This document shows, one piece after another, positions 54,743 through 64,000 of a stretch of 64,000 nucleotides of DNA. The stretch comes from Leidyana gryllorum EB-2025a. Its lineage: Eukaryota; Apicomplexa. The position numbers and the translations under genes are program-made. Location: positions 1 to 64,000 of the forward strand of contig JBLWGC010000204.1 in the NCBI GenBank assembly GCA_048772705.1. The letters are read 5' to 3'. Under the pieces are notes generated by a model that was given only the letters and a program-made list of their open reading frames with translations, ran no database searches and was not told where the DNA came from. Numbering within the stretch: the stretch's first letter is position 1; each line of letters starts with the position of its first letter.

Positions 54743-55889
54743 ATGGCGACTGCAGAGATAACTAATCGCTACAAGGCGCTGGAACAGGATGAGTGGGTCT
54801 TGAATACCAAATCGGACCAGTTGGTGAGTTTTGAGGCTGGCCTCATTATGCTTCATTGACCGGCAGCCTGGTTACGTGTCAGTCCAGCTCAAGGAGGTTT
54901 GGGAGATGTATAAGAAGCAGGAAGCATGCTTCTGGGTGGCGGAAGAAATTGATTTGGCTCAGGATCTGACTGATTGGGACCGGTTGAATGACGATGAGCG
55001 GCATTTCGTGAAGCACGTCCTTGCCTTCTTCGCAGCAAGTGATGGCATAGTTCTTGAAAACTTGGCCGGCCGCTTTCTGCGTGAAGTGAAGGTGCCCGAA
55101 ATTCGTGCCTTTTACGCATTCCAGATCGCAATGGAAAATGTACACAGTGAAACCTATTCGCTACTGATTGACGAGTATATTCGAGGTGATGATATAGAGA
55201 AAATGCGGTAAGGGTGCGTCAGAAGTTTCCCCACATTCACCGATCTTTCAGCCTATTCAAAGCAATTGAGAGCGTCCCAGCCGTAGAGAAGAAAGCCAAA
55301 TGGGCAGTCAAATGGATGAACCATACTAACTCGTTTGCCGAGCGCGTGGTGGCTTTCTGTGCGGTTGAGGGCATTCTCTTCTCAGGAAGCTTCTGTGCGA
55401 TCTTCTGGTTGAAGAAACGTGGCTTGATGCCTGGGTTGACCTTCTCGAATGAGTTGATCAGCCGGGATGAGGGTCTGCACACAGATTTTGGGGTCCTGCT
55501 GTATTCAATGTTGGACCACAAGCTTCCAGATGCGGTTGTGACTCAGATTATTCGGTAAGTGGTTGATGAAATCTCACTACCATCGCATTGTGCTGTGCAG
55601 AGAGGCCTTGGATGTTGAGAGGGAGTTTATTTGCGAAGCACTTCCGGTGGACTTAATTGGGATGAACTCGAGAACCATGGCTCAATATCTGGAGTTTGTT
55701 GCCGATAGACTGCTAGAGTGTCTTGGCTGCACGAAGATATATAACGTTAGCAACCCCTTCGACTGGATGGAACTCATCAGCCTCCAAGGAAAGACTAATT
55801 TCTTTGAGAAACGAGTTGGAGACTACCAGATGGCCGGAGTGATGGCTCAGACGGAGGAGCAAAAGTTCTCCCTCGACGCAGACTTCTAG
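54743..55889 (+). CDS. RNR2: Ribonucleoside-diphosphate reductase small subunit R2
   Basis: Four exons (54743-54823, 54867-55207, 55252-55554, 55601-55889), introns 43, 44 and 46 nt, 337 residues. It contains the di-iron ligands ([22 protein letters not shown], and [15 protein letters not shown] downstream), the radical Tyr in [13 protein letters not shown], and the C-terminal R1-docking peptide FSLDADF. It makes dNTP precursors together with R1 in the cytosol. Reading through the second intron would hit an in-frame stop and shift frame; removing 44 nt restores MRLFKAIES, which aligns with other R2 proteins. Divergent from the actin-related gene with 108 bp between starts. Confidence 0.97.
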
Positions 55890-56579
55890 GACCTTATCGC
55901 TTTGCTCGAGAGACTGTGGAGTTGCTTATGTTTGTTTGCTAAAGGACTAAGTTATTACAAGACATTCGAAGTGACACGTCTGTTTGGCGGCTGGCCCCTG
56001 TAATATGCACGGGTTATGTATTATTGCTGACCACACAGACAGCAAGTGGCATCGGGGACTTCAATGTACTACACCAACTACTGGCTGATTTGGGGCGTAT
56101 ATTGGCATTGGAAGTATCTTAAATCGTGATCGGAGCCAAAAGGGAGTTTGCATCGCCCAGACGGCCCTGCCCGTTGGGGTTCTTCTAGATCTCTATTGTT
56201 CGTTGACTGTGGTTAGTCAACAGGGGTTAGTAGAAGGTTTCGGTGTGTAAGGTTCTTGAGGGATATGAGGTCACGATCTCCCGCTGCTGAAACTTGAGAG
56301 AGAATGTTTGGATTAGATTTCAAACCAACGACCAGTGCGGTATGTATTACGGGAGCGAGTGTATGGTAACTCTTCTGACTGATTGCACTAGCCTGAGGCG
56401 GTGGTGTGTGGGTGTGGGCGTGGGTAAGGATAGAATGATTCTCTCTCTAGATTGGGTAGAGCTGATGAGGTATGTGGTAGGTTATGAACCTCTCTTGTAG
56501 CGCACGTGCAGCCCAGGTTGTTGCTTTAATGAGTGCGCCAGATCTCTGCGGAATCCATGATGATGTGTTATGTCAGTGA
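55890..56579. other. Intergenic, no gene seen
   Basis: The largest gap in the right half. An ORF at 56294-56500 has no features worth calling. It separates convergent RNR R2 and SF1 helicase 1. Confidence 0.55.
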
Positions 56580-59015
56580 TCACTTACTTCGATTCAAATC
56601 ACGGGTGATGTCGGCTTTGGGCCGGTAGCGCCATCCACCGTGGCGGACGGGTGGTTGCGCTGGGATTTGCGTCTGCCTGTCAGTCTTGGCTTTGTTCTTG
56701 TCCGTGGATTCTTGGTCCGGTTCCGTGATGATCCAGGTAGGATCTTGCCATTTACGGGTGAGCTCTTGATCGGTATGATCGACCTTGACGAGATCGAGTT
56801 CGCGCATGATGACTTGGTGTTTCTGCGTCAGCTTGTGAACGGGGAGGTAATGTGTGGCAGGACGTATTTTGCCGCAGTATTCGAAATGTTCGTACAGACT
56901 TGAGAAGAGTGCATGGCGGACGAGAGTGGTTTTATGGCCCACGATGACCAGATGCTTTCGGGCTCGCGTGATGGCAACGTTCAGCCGTGTTTCACTCTTC
57001 AAGAAGCCAATGTAATGGCTGGGATTATTTCGAACGAGATTGATGATAATGACGTCCCTTTCTCCTCCCTGGAAGCCATCAACAGTACTGATAAGGATTT
57101 TGTCGAGGAAGTCTCTGTGGTCATGTTTCAGGGATGATTCTGCCAACTTTCTGAGCAGAAGCACTTGTTTCTTATATGGGCTTATGATTCCGAGATCTTC
57201 AATTTTCGAACTTCTTGAGAGAAGACGAGTTTTGATGTATTTGATAGTGATTATCGCTTCGGCGAGGTTGCAGTAGCTATGCTCTTCCAAATAGCGTAAA
57301 TCGCGTTCGTTGTCTGTGACGAGCTCCTTGAGGTCCGTTTGGCTCCTGGACTCGGGGCAGGCCTCGGTGATGCCGGAAGTGTCGATCCATAGTAGCGGCG
57401 AAATGCCATCGGAGATGCGAGTGTCGCGGACCTTCTTGTGAGCCTTCAGTTCACCGTTATAGAAACGTTCTGAGCTCCACATACTGATGGTCTCATTAGA
57501 CCGGAATTGTACTTTGAGCGTAAAGGCGAGTTCTCTACCGTTCTTCTTCATTAGCTGTTCCATGAGCGATTTGCCGGGTATGTCTTGGTTCCTGGAGGTC
57601 GGCCCCAACTGGAAGTGGTCGCCTGCCATGATAAGGCGGTCTCCTCGACGGATTGGTATCAAACAGTCGACTTCGAGAGACTGGCCGGCTTCGTCGATGA
57701 TGACATAATCGAATTGGTCCTTGATGGCAGAGTCGGCGGCAGAGGAACAGGTTGTGAAGATGGCCTGAGCACTTTTGAAGGTTCGCCTTTTGATGTCGCG
57801 CGATAAGTCTTTCTGACGAGCGCGTAGCTGACACAAAGCGGTGTGGTCGATTTTGATCTCGCCGTCCTCGTCGGCTTCCTCAATGTCACTGTAGTCGTCT
57901 GGTTCACTTTGCTCGGCGGATTCGGCGTCGTCTTCTTGGATTGAGGGGAAAGAAACACGTAGTTTTCGGTTGATGCTCTCGAGTTCTTCCCAAGCGGGAT
58001 CTCGGGTCATTTTGGCAGTGAGGCCGTAGTGGCTGCCTATGGGGCTCGCTTTCTCCAAGTTGCCGACCCGTAGAAGGCGGGGAGTGATGGACTCTGCGAG
58101 CTCCACCACCCTCTCCAACAAGTTGTCGACAGCCACATTCGAGCCGGCGCAAATCAGTAGCCGTTTCTTTGCTTTAATTAGGGCGATGATGGCCACCGCG
58201 AGTGTAGTCGTCTTGCCCGTCCCCGGGGGTCCGTGAAGAATTGCCACTGGGGTTCGGGTGACGAGAAATTTGACCGCGTCTTCTTGGTGTGGATCCAAGC
58301 CAGGCGGGACTCGGATAGTCAGCGGGATGACCTTTGGTCTCGCGTCGGATTTGAATATAAAGTCGAGTAGTGGTGTCGAGCTCAACACCGGGCCGCATAA
58401 ATCTCTCAAGACTTCCTCTCGTCGTTTGTGAGTCACGTCCGACACGCTGACGCCCAGAGTAATGAGCTTATTCTCGAACGTGGCTCTGTGTAGATCGAAT
58501 TCCGATTCGCCAACAGCAATATATATTGACGTTTTGACGATTCTGGCAATGCTGGCCCCACACAAAAACTCTGACTCCTCAAGAGTCGCTCCTTCACTCT
58601 CTATGTGGAGACTGCAAGGATCACCATCAGAATAAGCCAGGAGTCCCATCACCTTCCCATCTTCCTTACGGAATTCCAGAATGATTTTACCATCTTCCCT
58701 CTCCCGATATTTCATCAATTTGAGTCCTTTGATGGCCTGGCCTCGTTTAGCCAAACCATTGGAAGTGATCCCAGTTCGCAGCGCGTCAGTCTCCAACTTC
58801 TCCTCCCTCCGCTCAGCCAAGACGTACTTTCGTTGGCGTTCCGTCCACTCCAAATAACCGTCTTGTCCGCCCTTGCTCGCGGGGTCGAAGAAGACATCGG
58901 TCTTTCGGGTCGCAGATGCTGAATCATCCGGTGTCCCGGTTTCAGTACTCGCGCTATCCGGAGACGACTTGCAGCTCAGCTCCACAGACTCACATCGAAC
59001 TAAATTGAGCGTCAT
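56580..59015 (-). CDS. SF1 helicase, IGHMBP2/UPF1-like, copy 1
   Basis: 811 residues, one exon; the first real ATG is 59015 (a TTG lies upstream). Helicase motifs: Q-motif region HQEDAVKFLV, Walker A GPPGTGKTTT, motif Ia CAGSNVAVDNLL, motif II DEAGQ, motif III GDHFQLGPT, motif IV QFRSN, motif V TVDGFQGGERDVI and motif VI VAITRARKH. An N-terminal beta-rich domain (residues ~60-220) precedes. An acidic insert sits between Ia and II. It probably unwinds RNA or DNA 5'-3' like SMUBP2. It is one of three tandem, same-strand paralogues. Confidence 0.93.
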   Translation of the reverse strand: MTLNLVRCESVELSCKSSPDSASTETGTPDDSASATRKTDVFFDPASKGGQDGYLEWTERQRKYVLAERREEKLETDALRTGITSNGLAKRGQAIKGLKLMKYREREDGKIILEFRKEDGKVMGLLAYSDGDPCSLHIESEGATLEESEFLCGASIARIVKTSIYIAVGESEFDLHRATFENKLITLGVSVSDVTHKRREEVLRDLCGPVLSSTPLLDFIFKSDARPKVIPLTIRVPPGLDPHQEDAVKFLVTRTPVAILHGPPGTGKTTTLAVAIIALIKAKKRLLICAGSNVAVDNLLERVVELAESITPRLLRVGNLEKASPIGSHYGLTAKMTRDPAWEELESINRKLRVSFPSIQEDDAESAEQSEPDDYSDIEEADEDGEIKIDHTALCQLRARQKDLSRDIKRRTFKSAQAIFTTCSSAADSAIKDQFDYVIIDEAGQSLEVDCLIPIRRGDRLIMAGDHFQLGPTSRNQDIPGKSLMEQLMKKNGRELAFTLKVQFRSNETISMWSSERFYNGELKAHKKVRDTRISDGISPLLWIDTSGITEACPESRSQTDLKELVTDNERDLRYLEEHSYCNLAEAIITIKYIKTRLLSRSSKIEDLGIISPYKKQVLLLRKLAESSLKHDHRDFLDKILISTVDGFQGGERDVIIINLVRNNPSHYIGFLKSETRLNVAITRARKHLVIVGHKTTLVRHALFSSLYEHFEYCGKIRPATHYLPVHKLTQKHQVIMRELDLVKVDHTDQELTRKWQDPTWIITEPDQESTDKNKAKTDRQTQIPAQPPVRHGGWRYRPKADITRDLNRSK

Positions 59016-59455
59016 CGCTCGCAAGATTTTTAGTTCTAATGTTATGATTCAATGGCTGGTTTGCCAGAAACAGACTTTCGTCAGCCTCAAGCCGCTGATG
59101 CCAAGAAATACAAGTTTGAATAGAGTAGAAATCCCCCTTTATTCACTATCACTCATCCCAAACACCGAACACTGATGAACAAACTCTGCCGACAAGTGAG
59201 TGAACAGAGAAAATCCCAAAATGGTGGCAGACATCAGTGCGCGACAAACAGATGCCTCTCACACGAGATCTCGGCCAAGATAACGTAAGGCTCGCCCCAA
59301 CAACTCTCGTAGTGTCGACACCCAGAGAGACGCTTTATTACTTTGTTCGCCGGGAGTGTTCTCAAAAGGATGATTAGTGAGTGAGTGTTCTGGGGGGTGT
59401 TGAATAAATTTGTTATAAAACACTATAAGGGCTGTGGTTTGAGGGAGTTATAGAG
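59016..59455. other. Intergenic between helicases 1 and 2
   Basis: 440 bp with no ORF worth calling; it must contain the promoter of copy 1 and the 3' end of copy 2. AT-rich stretch TTTGTTATAAAACACTATAA near 59,409 lies at the 3' side of copy 2. Confidence 0.5.
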
Positions 59456-62326
59456 TCAATTCTGGAACAAAGGAGGAAAATCTTCGTCATAATCGCCGTT
59501 CTCTAATAATGGATAGTAGAATGACTCTGTTGTGTGGGCTTCGGCGGCCGGCTGATGTGTCAGCTTTTCCAGCCGGGGAAGTCTGAGACGGTCGGAGAGT
59601 TTATTGTGACGCTTTCTCAAGGATGACGGTCTGAGGACAGTGTCACCACTAACGATCCTCCCTTTGTTTCGGACATGATTGAATAAGCTTTTGAACAGAG
59701 TAGAGCGCTTGAAGGTATCCCAGTTCCCAACGATGATCAAATGACGTCGAGCCCTGGTGACAGCTACGTTAAGTCGGTTGGGATCTTTGACAAAGCCCAA
59801 TCGATTGTCCGGGTTAGACCGAACGAGGTTCAATATGATGACATCCTTTTCACCCCCCTGAAACCCGTCGACCGTCGCCACGCGTATTCTGTCGACAAAA
59901 TTATCCTCTCGCAGAGGGACTGAGTCTTTCAAAAGTTCCTGCAGAAGAGACACCTGCTTTTTGTACGGACTGATGATTCCAATGTCCCCAATTGACGACC
60001 TCAGTGGCAACAGCGTCCTGGCAATGTACTCCACTGTCAGGATAGCCTCTCCCACATTGCACAAACTATGTTCCTTCAAAGCTTCAACTTCTGCTGCATC
60101 ACTGGTCAAAAGTTCCGATTGATCTGTCGCGCCTCGGAGCTCCGGACAATTCGCCGCCATTGTATTGATCCATTGGAGGGTGGGCAACTCCTTTGTCGCC
60201 TGGGTGCTCTCAACCGAGTCGTGCGCTTGAACTCGACTCTCATAGAACCGATGAGAGCTCCAGTCGCTGATTTTGTTGTTCGATCGGAACTGAATTTCTA
60301 ACATTGTTGAGAGCCCTCTCGATGGGTCTCGCATCAAATGTTCCATCAACGTGCTTCCTCCGACTTCGTTGTTGCGCACAGTTGGACCCAACTGCTGATG
60401 GTCGCCTGCCAGAATGAGTCTTTTGCCCAATCTGGCGGCGCCCAAAGCGTCAATCTCCAAACACTGTGCAGCCTCATCAATTATAACGTAATCAAATGTG
60501 CACTGCTCCAATATTGCACCCGAGGCCAAGCTACACGTGGTAAAGATCGCTCGCGCCTTCCTGATTGTATCGGCGGTTATTTGAGACTTTAAACGCCGTT
60601 CTTGGTGTGTCAACTCCGCGTAGGTCAGTACCGACACGGGATAAGCTCCCTCATCGGACTCGTACAAAGAGAAGTCAGAATCACTGTCGCTCTCCGAGGA
60701 GGAGTCAACACCAAAACTTTCGCCGGACTCGATCTCCTCCGAGTCATCAATCGCACTCTCACTCTCCGCCGGCGGTTCAGTGGCACCCAGCAGCCGTCCA
60801 ATTGCCTCTTTTTCTTTTCTCAGTCGGGATTCGACCACTTTTCTCCAGTGGCGATATCTATCATGTCTCTGTTCCATTGTTGAAAGCAGGACGGATTGGA
60901 CGCCTTCACTGGCCTTATCGGCACCCGCAATACGGAGAACCCATTTCTTCTTGACCTCTTGGAGCTGCATTACCGTCTCGAGCAGATTATCGACAGCAAC
61001 GTTCGAACCCGCGCAGATCAACAGTTTGCGCTGAGGCGAGTCTTTGATAAGGGACAATATCAAAGCTGCCAGAGTCGTAGTCTTGCCCGTGCCTGGAGGT
61101 CCGTGAAGAATAGACACCGGGCTTCGCGTGAGCAAAAACTTGATAGCATCCGTTTGACCGGAATGGAGACCGTCGGGGATATCAGCAACGGGAGTCGCGA
61201 GGACGTCGGCCTTTCTCCTCGATCTCAGACAAAACTCTATAAGCGGGGCCGACGGCAGTTTGGTGTCCTCCAGACTTTTCAATATCTTTTTCCGTCGGTC
61301 ATTACACGTGTTGGCAGTACTCCCTCCGATCGCCACAGTACCTTTCGCTATCTTTTGCTGCTCTCTTCTGACAATTCGCGTATCCACCGTCACACAGACG
61401 GTCGACTGTGAAATTCGATGGATCACTCCCGTTCCGATCTGCTCCAGTTGGCCCAATGCCTTGGATGAACCAGACGCGGTGTCCTCGAGGTACAAACTGC
61501 ACAAATCTCCCTTCTTGAACAAAGATATGGGCATTCCGTGCCCCATTGTGGTAAACTCTAATATACAAATACCGGAATGCGCACCGGCCTTCTGGCTGAG
61601 GTATGTAAGACCTGTCAGAGCCTGACCTCTTCGCGCTAAACCTGCAGCAGTGATCTTTGTCCGCAGAGACACAGACTCTTGTCCATCGAAGCTCAGCTCA
61701 GCATTGATTAGTTCTTCTTGATGCTGCTTCCACTCCTCATATTCACTCTCGATGCTTTTCGGCTTCACTTCTTCCTTTACAGCGACGTCAGCAGCGGTCT
61801 TTGAGACTGAAGAGGCAGCTGCTACAGCAGCGGTCTTTGAGAGTGAAGAGGCAGCTGCAGCCGTCTTCCATACTGAAGGGACCTTAGCAACGGCTTTTTC
61901 GGCGGCTGGAGCAGCTGTAGGGGCTGTCTTCCATTCTGAGACTCCCGCCATCTTTGAGAGTGCAGACCCTGTCTTCTGCCGCACTGACGACGATCCGGCA
62001 GTTGTGCCAGGCTTCGAGACTGGAGAGACCACAACGGCGGTCTTCCACACTGAGGAAAGACCAGCAGCGGCAGTCTCTGCGGCTGGAGGGACCACAGCGG
62101 CTGTCTTCCATATAGAAGAAGTAACAACAGCGGCAGTCTCTGCAACTGGAGGGACCACAGCGTTAGTCTTCCACACTGAGGAGATGCCAGTGACAGCCCT
62201 CGGGACTGGAGGGACCACAGCAGCAGGTCTGGCTGGTGGCTTCCAACAGCTCCGATCAGTCTGCTTCGATATGTGTGCAGAACCACCGAGGCGATCGGGG
62301 CCGATCAATGGGGGGAAGTCATCCAT
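59456..62326 (-). CDS. SF1 helicase, IGHMBP2/UPF1-like, copy 2 with repeat-rich N-terminus
   Basis: 956 residues, single exon. It begins MDDFPPLIGPD and has ~130 residues of degenerate Ala/Val/Pro repeats built on SSVWKTAAVVPPAAETAA. Helicase core: GPPGTGKTTT, CAGSNVAVDNLL, DEAAQ, GDHQQLGPT, QFRSNNKISDW, TVDGFQGGEKDVI, VAVTRARRH. An acidic Ser/Glu insert sits between motifs Ia and II (SESDSDSDFSLYES). The C-terminus ends YDEDFPPLFQN, so DFPPL occurs at both ends. Related to copies 1 and 3. Confidence 0.93.
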   Translation of the reverse strand: MDDFPPLIGPDRLGGSAHISKQTDRSCWKPPARPAAVVPPVPRAVTGISSVWKTNAVVPPVAETAAVVTSSIWKTAAVVPPAAETAAAGLSSVWKTAVVVSPVSKPGTTAGSSSVRQKTGSALSKMAGVSEWKTAPTAAPAAEKAVAKVPSVWKTAAAASSLSKTAAVAAASSVSKTAADVAVKEEVKPKSIESEYEEWKQHQEELINAELSFDGQESVSLRTKITAAGLARRGQALTGLTYLSQKAGAHSGICILEFTTMGHGMPISLFKKGDLCSLYLEDTASGSSKALGQLEQIGTGVIHRISQSTVCVTVDTRIVRREQQKIAKGTVAIGGSTANTCNDRRKKILKSLEDTKLPSAPLIEFCLRSRRKADVLATPVADIPDGLHSGQTDAIKFLLTRSPVSILHGPPGTGKTTTLAALILSLIKDSPQRKLLICAGSNVAVDNLLETVMQLQEVKKKWVLRIAGADKASEGVQSVLLSTMEQRHDRYRHWRKVVESRLRKEKEAIGRLLGATEPPAESESAIDDSEEIESGESFGVDSSSESDSDSDFSLYESDEGAYPVSVLTYAELTHQERRLKSQITADTIRKARAIFTTCSLASGAILEQCTFDYVIIDEAAQCLEIDALGAARLGKRLILAGDHQQLGPTVRNNEVGGSTLMEHLMRDPSRGLSTMLEIQFRSNNKISDWSSHRFYESRVQAHDSVESTQATKELPTLQWINTMAANCPELRGATDQSELLTSDAAEVEALKEHSLCNVGEAILTVEYIARTLLPLRSSIGDIGIISPYKKQVSLLQELLKDSVPLREDNFVDRIRVATVDGFQGGEKDVIILNLVRSNPDNRLGFVKDPNRLNVAVTRARRHLIIVGNWDTFKRSTLFKSLFNHVRNKGRIVSGDTVLRPSSLRKRHNKLSDRLRLPRLEKLTHQPAAEAHTTESFYYPLLENGDYDEDFPPLFQN

Positions 62327-62510
62327 TCTCGGGGTTCAAATCAAACAACGGGATCGTCAACCACCCAAAAACTGTAATAAACACGAGCCGAACCGTACAT
62401 AAAATAGCAATCATGTGAACTCAACTTATCGCTCAGATCGTTTATGAGATCGCAATCAGCCATAACGGCTTTGGAATCTCTCGCTGACCACATACTTTCA
62501 ACCTTCGCTA
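62327..62510. other. Short intergenic between helicases 2 and 3
   Basis: 184 bp. A minus-strand ORF of 63 codons (62341-62532, with MEETISMIAKVESMWSARD) spans it and overlaps the end of copy 3 in another frame; it could be a tiny gene but nothing supports it. Confidence 0.4.
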
Positions 62511-64000
62511 TCATCGAGATGGTCTCTTCCATTTGCTTTTCATTGCAGGGTAGACGCGGTCGTCGCCCGCCAAACTCGGGAAGTCCTCTTCTCCACGATT
62601 CTCCTCGACCCGAGCGGCCGCCTTTGGTGGTGGAGCCCGAGGAGACTGCGGTTTCTTTGTGGGTGCAAACCGAGCCTTAGGCCTCGCAGCACCGGAGGGT
62701 GCTGTGTTCCCTCGAGACACTGTTGTATTGGAGGATTTTCCGGGCGACACGTTGCCGTTAGACCTCCTATCCCTCCATGGTGTAGCCTTGGAGCCCCCCC
62801 GCTGCCAAATGGGGCTGCTCGCTTTGACTGTCCCGGAGGGGTTGCTCGCTTTGACTGTCCCGGAGGACCCCACGGGCCATTTCGGTGGTCCTCGTGGTGT
62901 CTTCTTGACCCCTCCGTCGGGCTCCAGGGGTGGGGCAGCGGCGCCTCGTACCACCGTCGGTTGCGGAGGATCTCGAACCCCCCCTTCTCCAGCCGGATTA
63001 ATCCTGACCTCAGGGTGAGTCGTGACAGTGTGCTTTCCACCACCATGTTTCCCTCGGTCCGGTCCGCCAGCAGCCTTCCACTGCGCTGTCTTCGACGGAG
63101 TCGACACCTTCCCCAATAGGGATGGGAACTGGTTGGCGTTCTGCATGTCCGGCAAGCTCGAAAGCTCTGGAGGAGCGGTGGGTCGAGTGGGAGAGTCTCG
63201 GGGCGTTCGTCGACCGCCTCTGGAGAATGTTCGACTCCCTGTGGTGGGTTGTAATGCAAAACGGACACAGAGATCGTCATAACGTGATCTCCATTTGTTT
63301 GATTCAAAAGCGGACCCACAATCTGTGATCTTTCCAGACTGTTGTATGTGGGTGTACAGCGAGTCGAATAGAGGATTACATCCGAATGTGTTCCAGTTGC
63401 CGAAGATGGCCAGATGCTTACGAGCTCTCGTCACGGCGACATTTAGTCTGTTGGGATCTTTAACAAATCCAATGCTCTTATTCGGATTACATCGGACGAG
63501 GGTGAGGATGATAACATCTCGTTCCCCGCCTTGGAAGCCATCGACAGTGGACACTAAAATCTTCTTGTCGAGGCCTTCTGTTCGGAGCCCAGCGTCGTCG
63601 GCGATGAGCTCTTCGATTAATCTAACCTGTTTCTTGTAGGGAGCGATAATACCGATGTCGTTCAATGACTCGTTCAACGGTAACAGCTTCTTTCGCAGAT
63701 ACTCCAAGGTCAGAAGAGCTTCGCCCAAATTGCAGTAGCTGTGCTCCTCGAGATATTGAAGCTCGGACTGCTTAGCAGTCAGCAGAGTGGATGAATCGGT
63801 CACAGCTTTCAGTTCCGGACAGTCTTTCTCCACAGTGTTGAACCACTCCAAAACAGGCAGCGTTGGAGACACTCTTATGTCTCTAACAGAATGATGTGCC
63901 ATGACGCGTCCGTGGTAGAACTGTTTCGAGCTCCAATCACTAATGTGCTGATTCGATCGGAATTGGACTGTGAGCATTGTCGAGAGATGACGCGACTCGT
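62511..64000 (-). CDS. SF1 helicase, IGHMBP2/UPF1-like, copy 3 (partial)
   Basis: The frame is open to the window edge; the visible part starts within ESRHLSTMLTVQFRSNQHIS (motif IV), so the N-terminal half including Walker A lies beyond 64,000. Motifs V and VI are present (STVDGFQGGERDVI, NVAVTRARKH). The C-terminal ~270 residues are disordered, basic and Gly/Pro-rich with a direct repeat of the SGTVKASNP/SGTVKASSP type and a GEEDFPSLAGDDRV motif before the end (KWKRPSR). No intron is visible. Confidence 0.9.
   Translation of the reverse strand, partial: ESRHLSTMLTVQFRSNQHISDWSSKQFYHGRVMAHHSVRDIRVSPTLPVLEWFNTVEKDCPELKAVTDSSTLLTAKQSELQYLEEHSYCNLGEALLTLEYLRKKLLPLNESLNDIGIIAPYKKQVRLIEELIADDAGLRTEGLDKKILVSTVDGFQGGERDVIILTLVRCNPNKSIGFVKDPNRLNVAVTRARKHLAIFGNWNTFGCNPLFDSLYTHIQQSGKITDCGSAFESNKWRSRYDDLCVRFALQPTTGSRTFSRGGRRTPRDSPTRPTAPPELSSLPDMQNANQFPSLLGKVSTPSKTAQWKAAGGPDRGKHGGGKHTVTTHPEVRINPAGEGGVRDPPQPTVVRGAAAPPLEPDGGVKKTPRGPPKWPVGSSGTVKASNPSGTVKASSPIWQRGGSKATPWRDRRSNGNVSPGKSSNTTVSRGNTAPSGAARPKARFAPTKKPQSPRAPPPKAAARVEENRGEEDFPSLAGDDRVYPAMKSKWKRPSR

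Noticed and set aside
55208-55222. A 15-nt intron or programmed frameshift in RNR R2
   Set aside because: Neither restores the conserved frame cleanly, while a 44-nt GT-AG intron does and yields MRLFKAIES, matching R2 proteins.

Overview
This is eukaryotic nuclear DNA. Many genes are split by very short GT-AG introns, mostly 31-80 nt, and products such as a PIG-U-like GPI-transamidase subunit, cyclophilin H, TDP2, a DHHC acyltransferase, an actin-related protein, a CDK and class I ribonucleotide reductase R2 leave no doubt. Gene spacing is extremely tight: 3-30 bp between many coding ends, one pair of overlapping start codons and one pair of overlapping stops. That suggests a compact, intron-bearing unicellular eukaryote. 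An integrin-beta I-like domain together with a plant-type UDP-glycosyltransferase does not settle the clade; alveolate or rhizarian parasites and small free-living protists all remain possible. I do not name a species.

Positions 1 to about 13,760 are a head-to-tail array of ~4.1 kb units: three full units and a truncated fourth. Each full unit carries an intact two-exon F-box-like gene of 643 codons, plus flanking ORFs whose coding status is unclear. About 13,760-15,740 has no recognisable gene but holds a cluster of inverted CACCCGATAGT repeats. From 15.7 to 33 kb come a UDP-glycosyltransferase, a secreted integrin beta I-like protein, cyclophilin H, an IQ-motif protein, an RNF10-like RING E3, three related GNAT acetyltransferases with a diverged inverted copy of the F-box family between the second and third, and several lineage-specific proteins.

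From 33 to 56 kb the genes are mostly conserved: a LYAR zinc finger with a giant serine tract, a WD40 protein, a DHHC palmitoyltransferase, an MFS sugar porter, a C2 protein with endocytic DPF/DPW motifs, PIG-U, TDP2, two small ORFs (one a four-helix membrane protein), a possible PWWP/Tudor protein, a CDK, an actin-related protein with an altered phosphate loop, and RNR R2. The right end (56.6-64 kb) is a tandem trio of intronless IGHMBP2/UPF1-like SF1 helicases on the minus strand, the last one cut by the window edge.

Functionally the window is a mix of housekeeping genes (DNA precursor synthesis, DNA repair, splicing-associated PPIase, GPI and palmitoyl modification, cell cycle) and locally amplified families (F-box, GNAT, SF1 helicase). 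Exon coordinates were worked out by reading frame and splice consensus by eye and may be off by a base or two.
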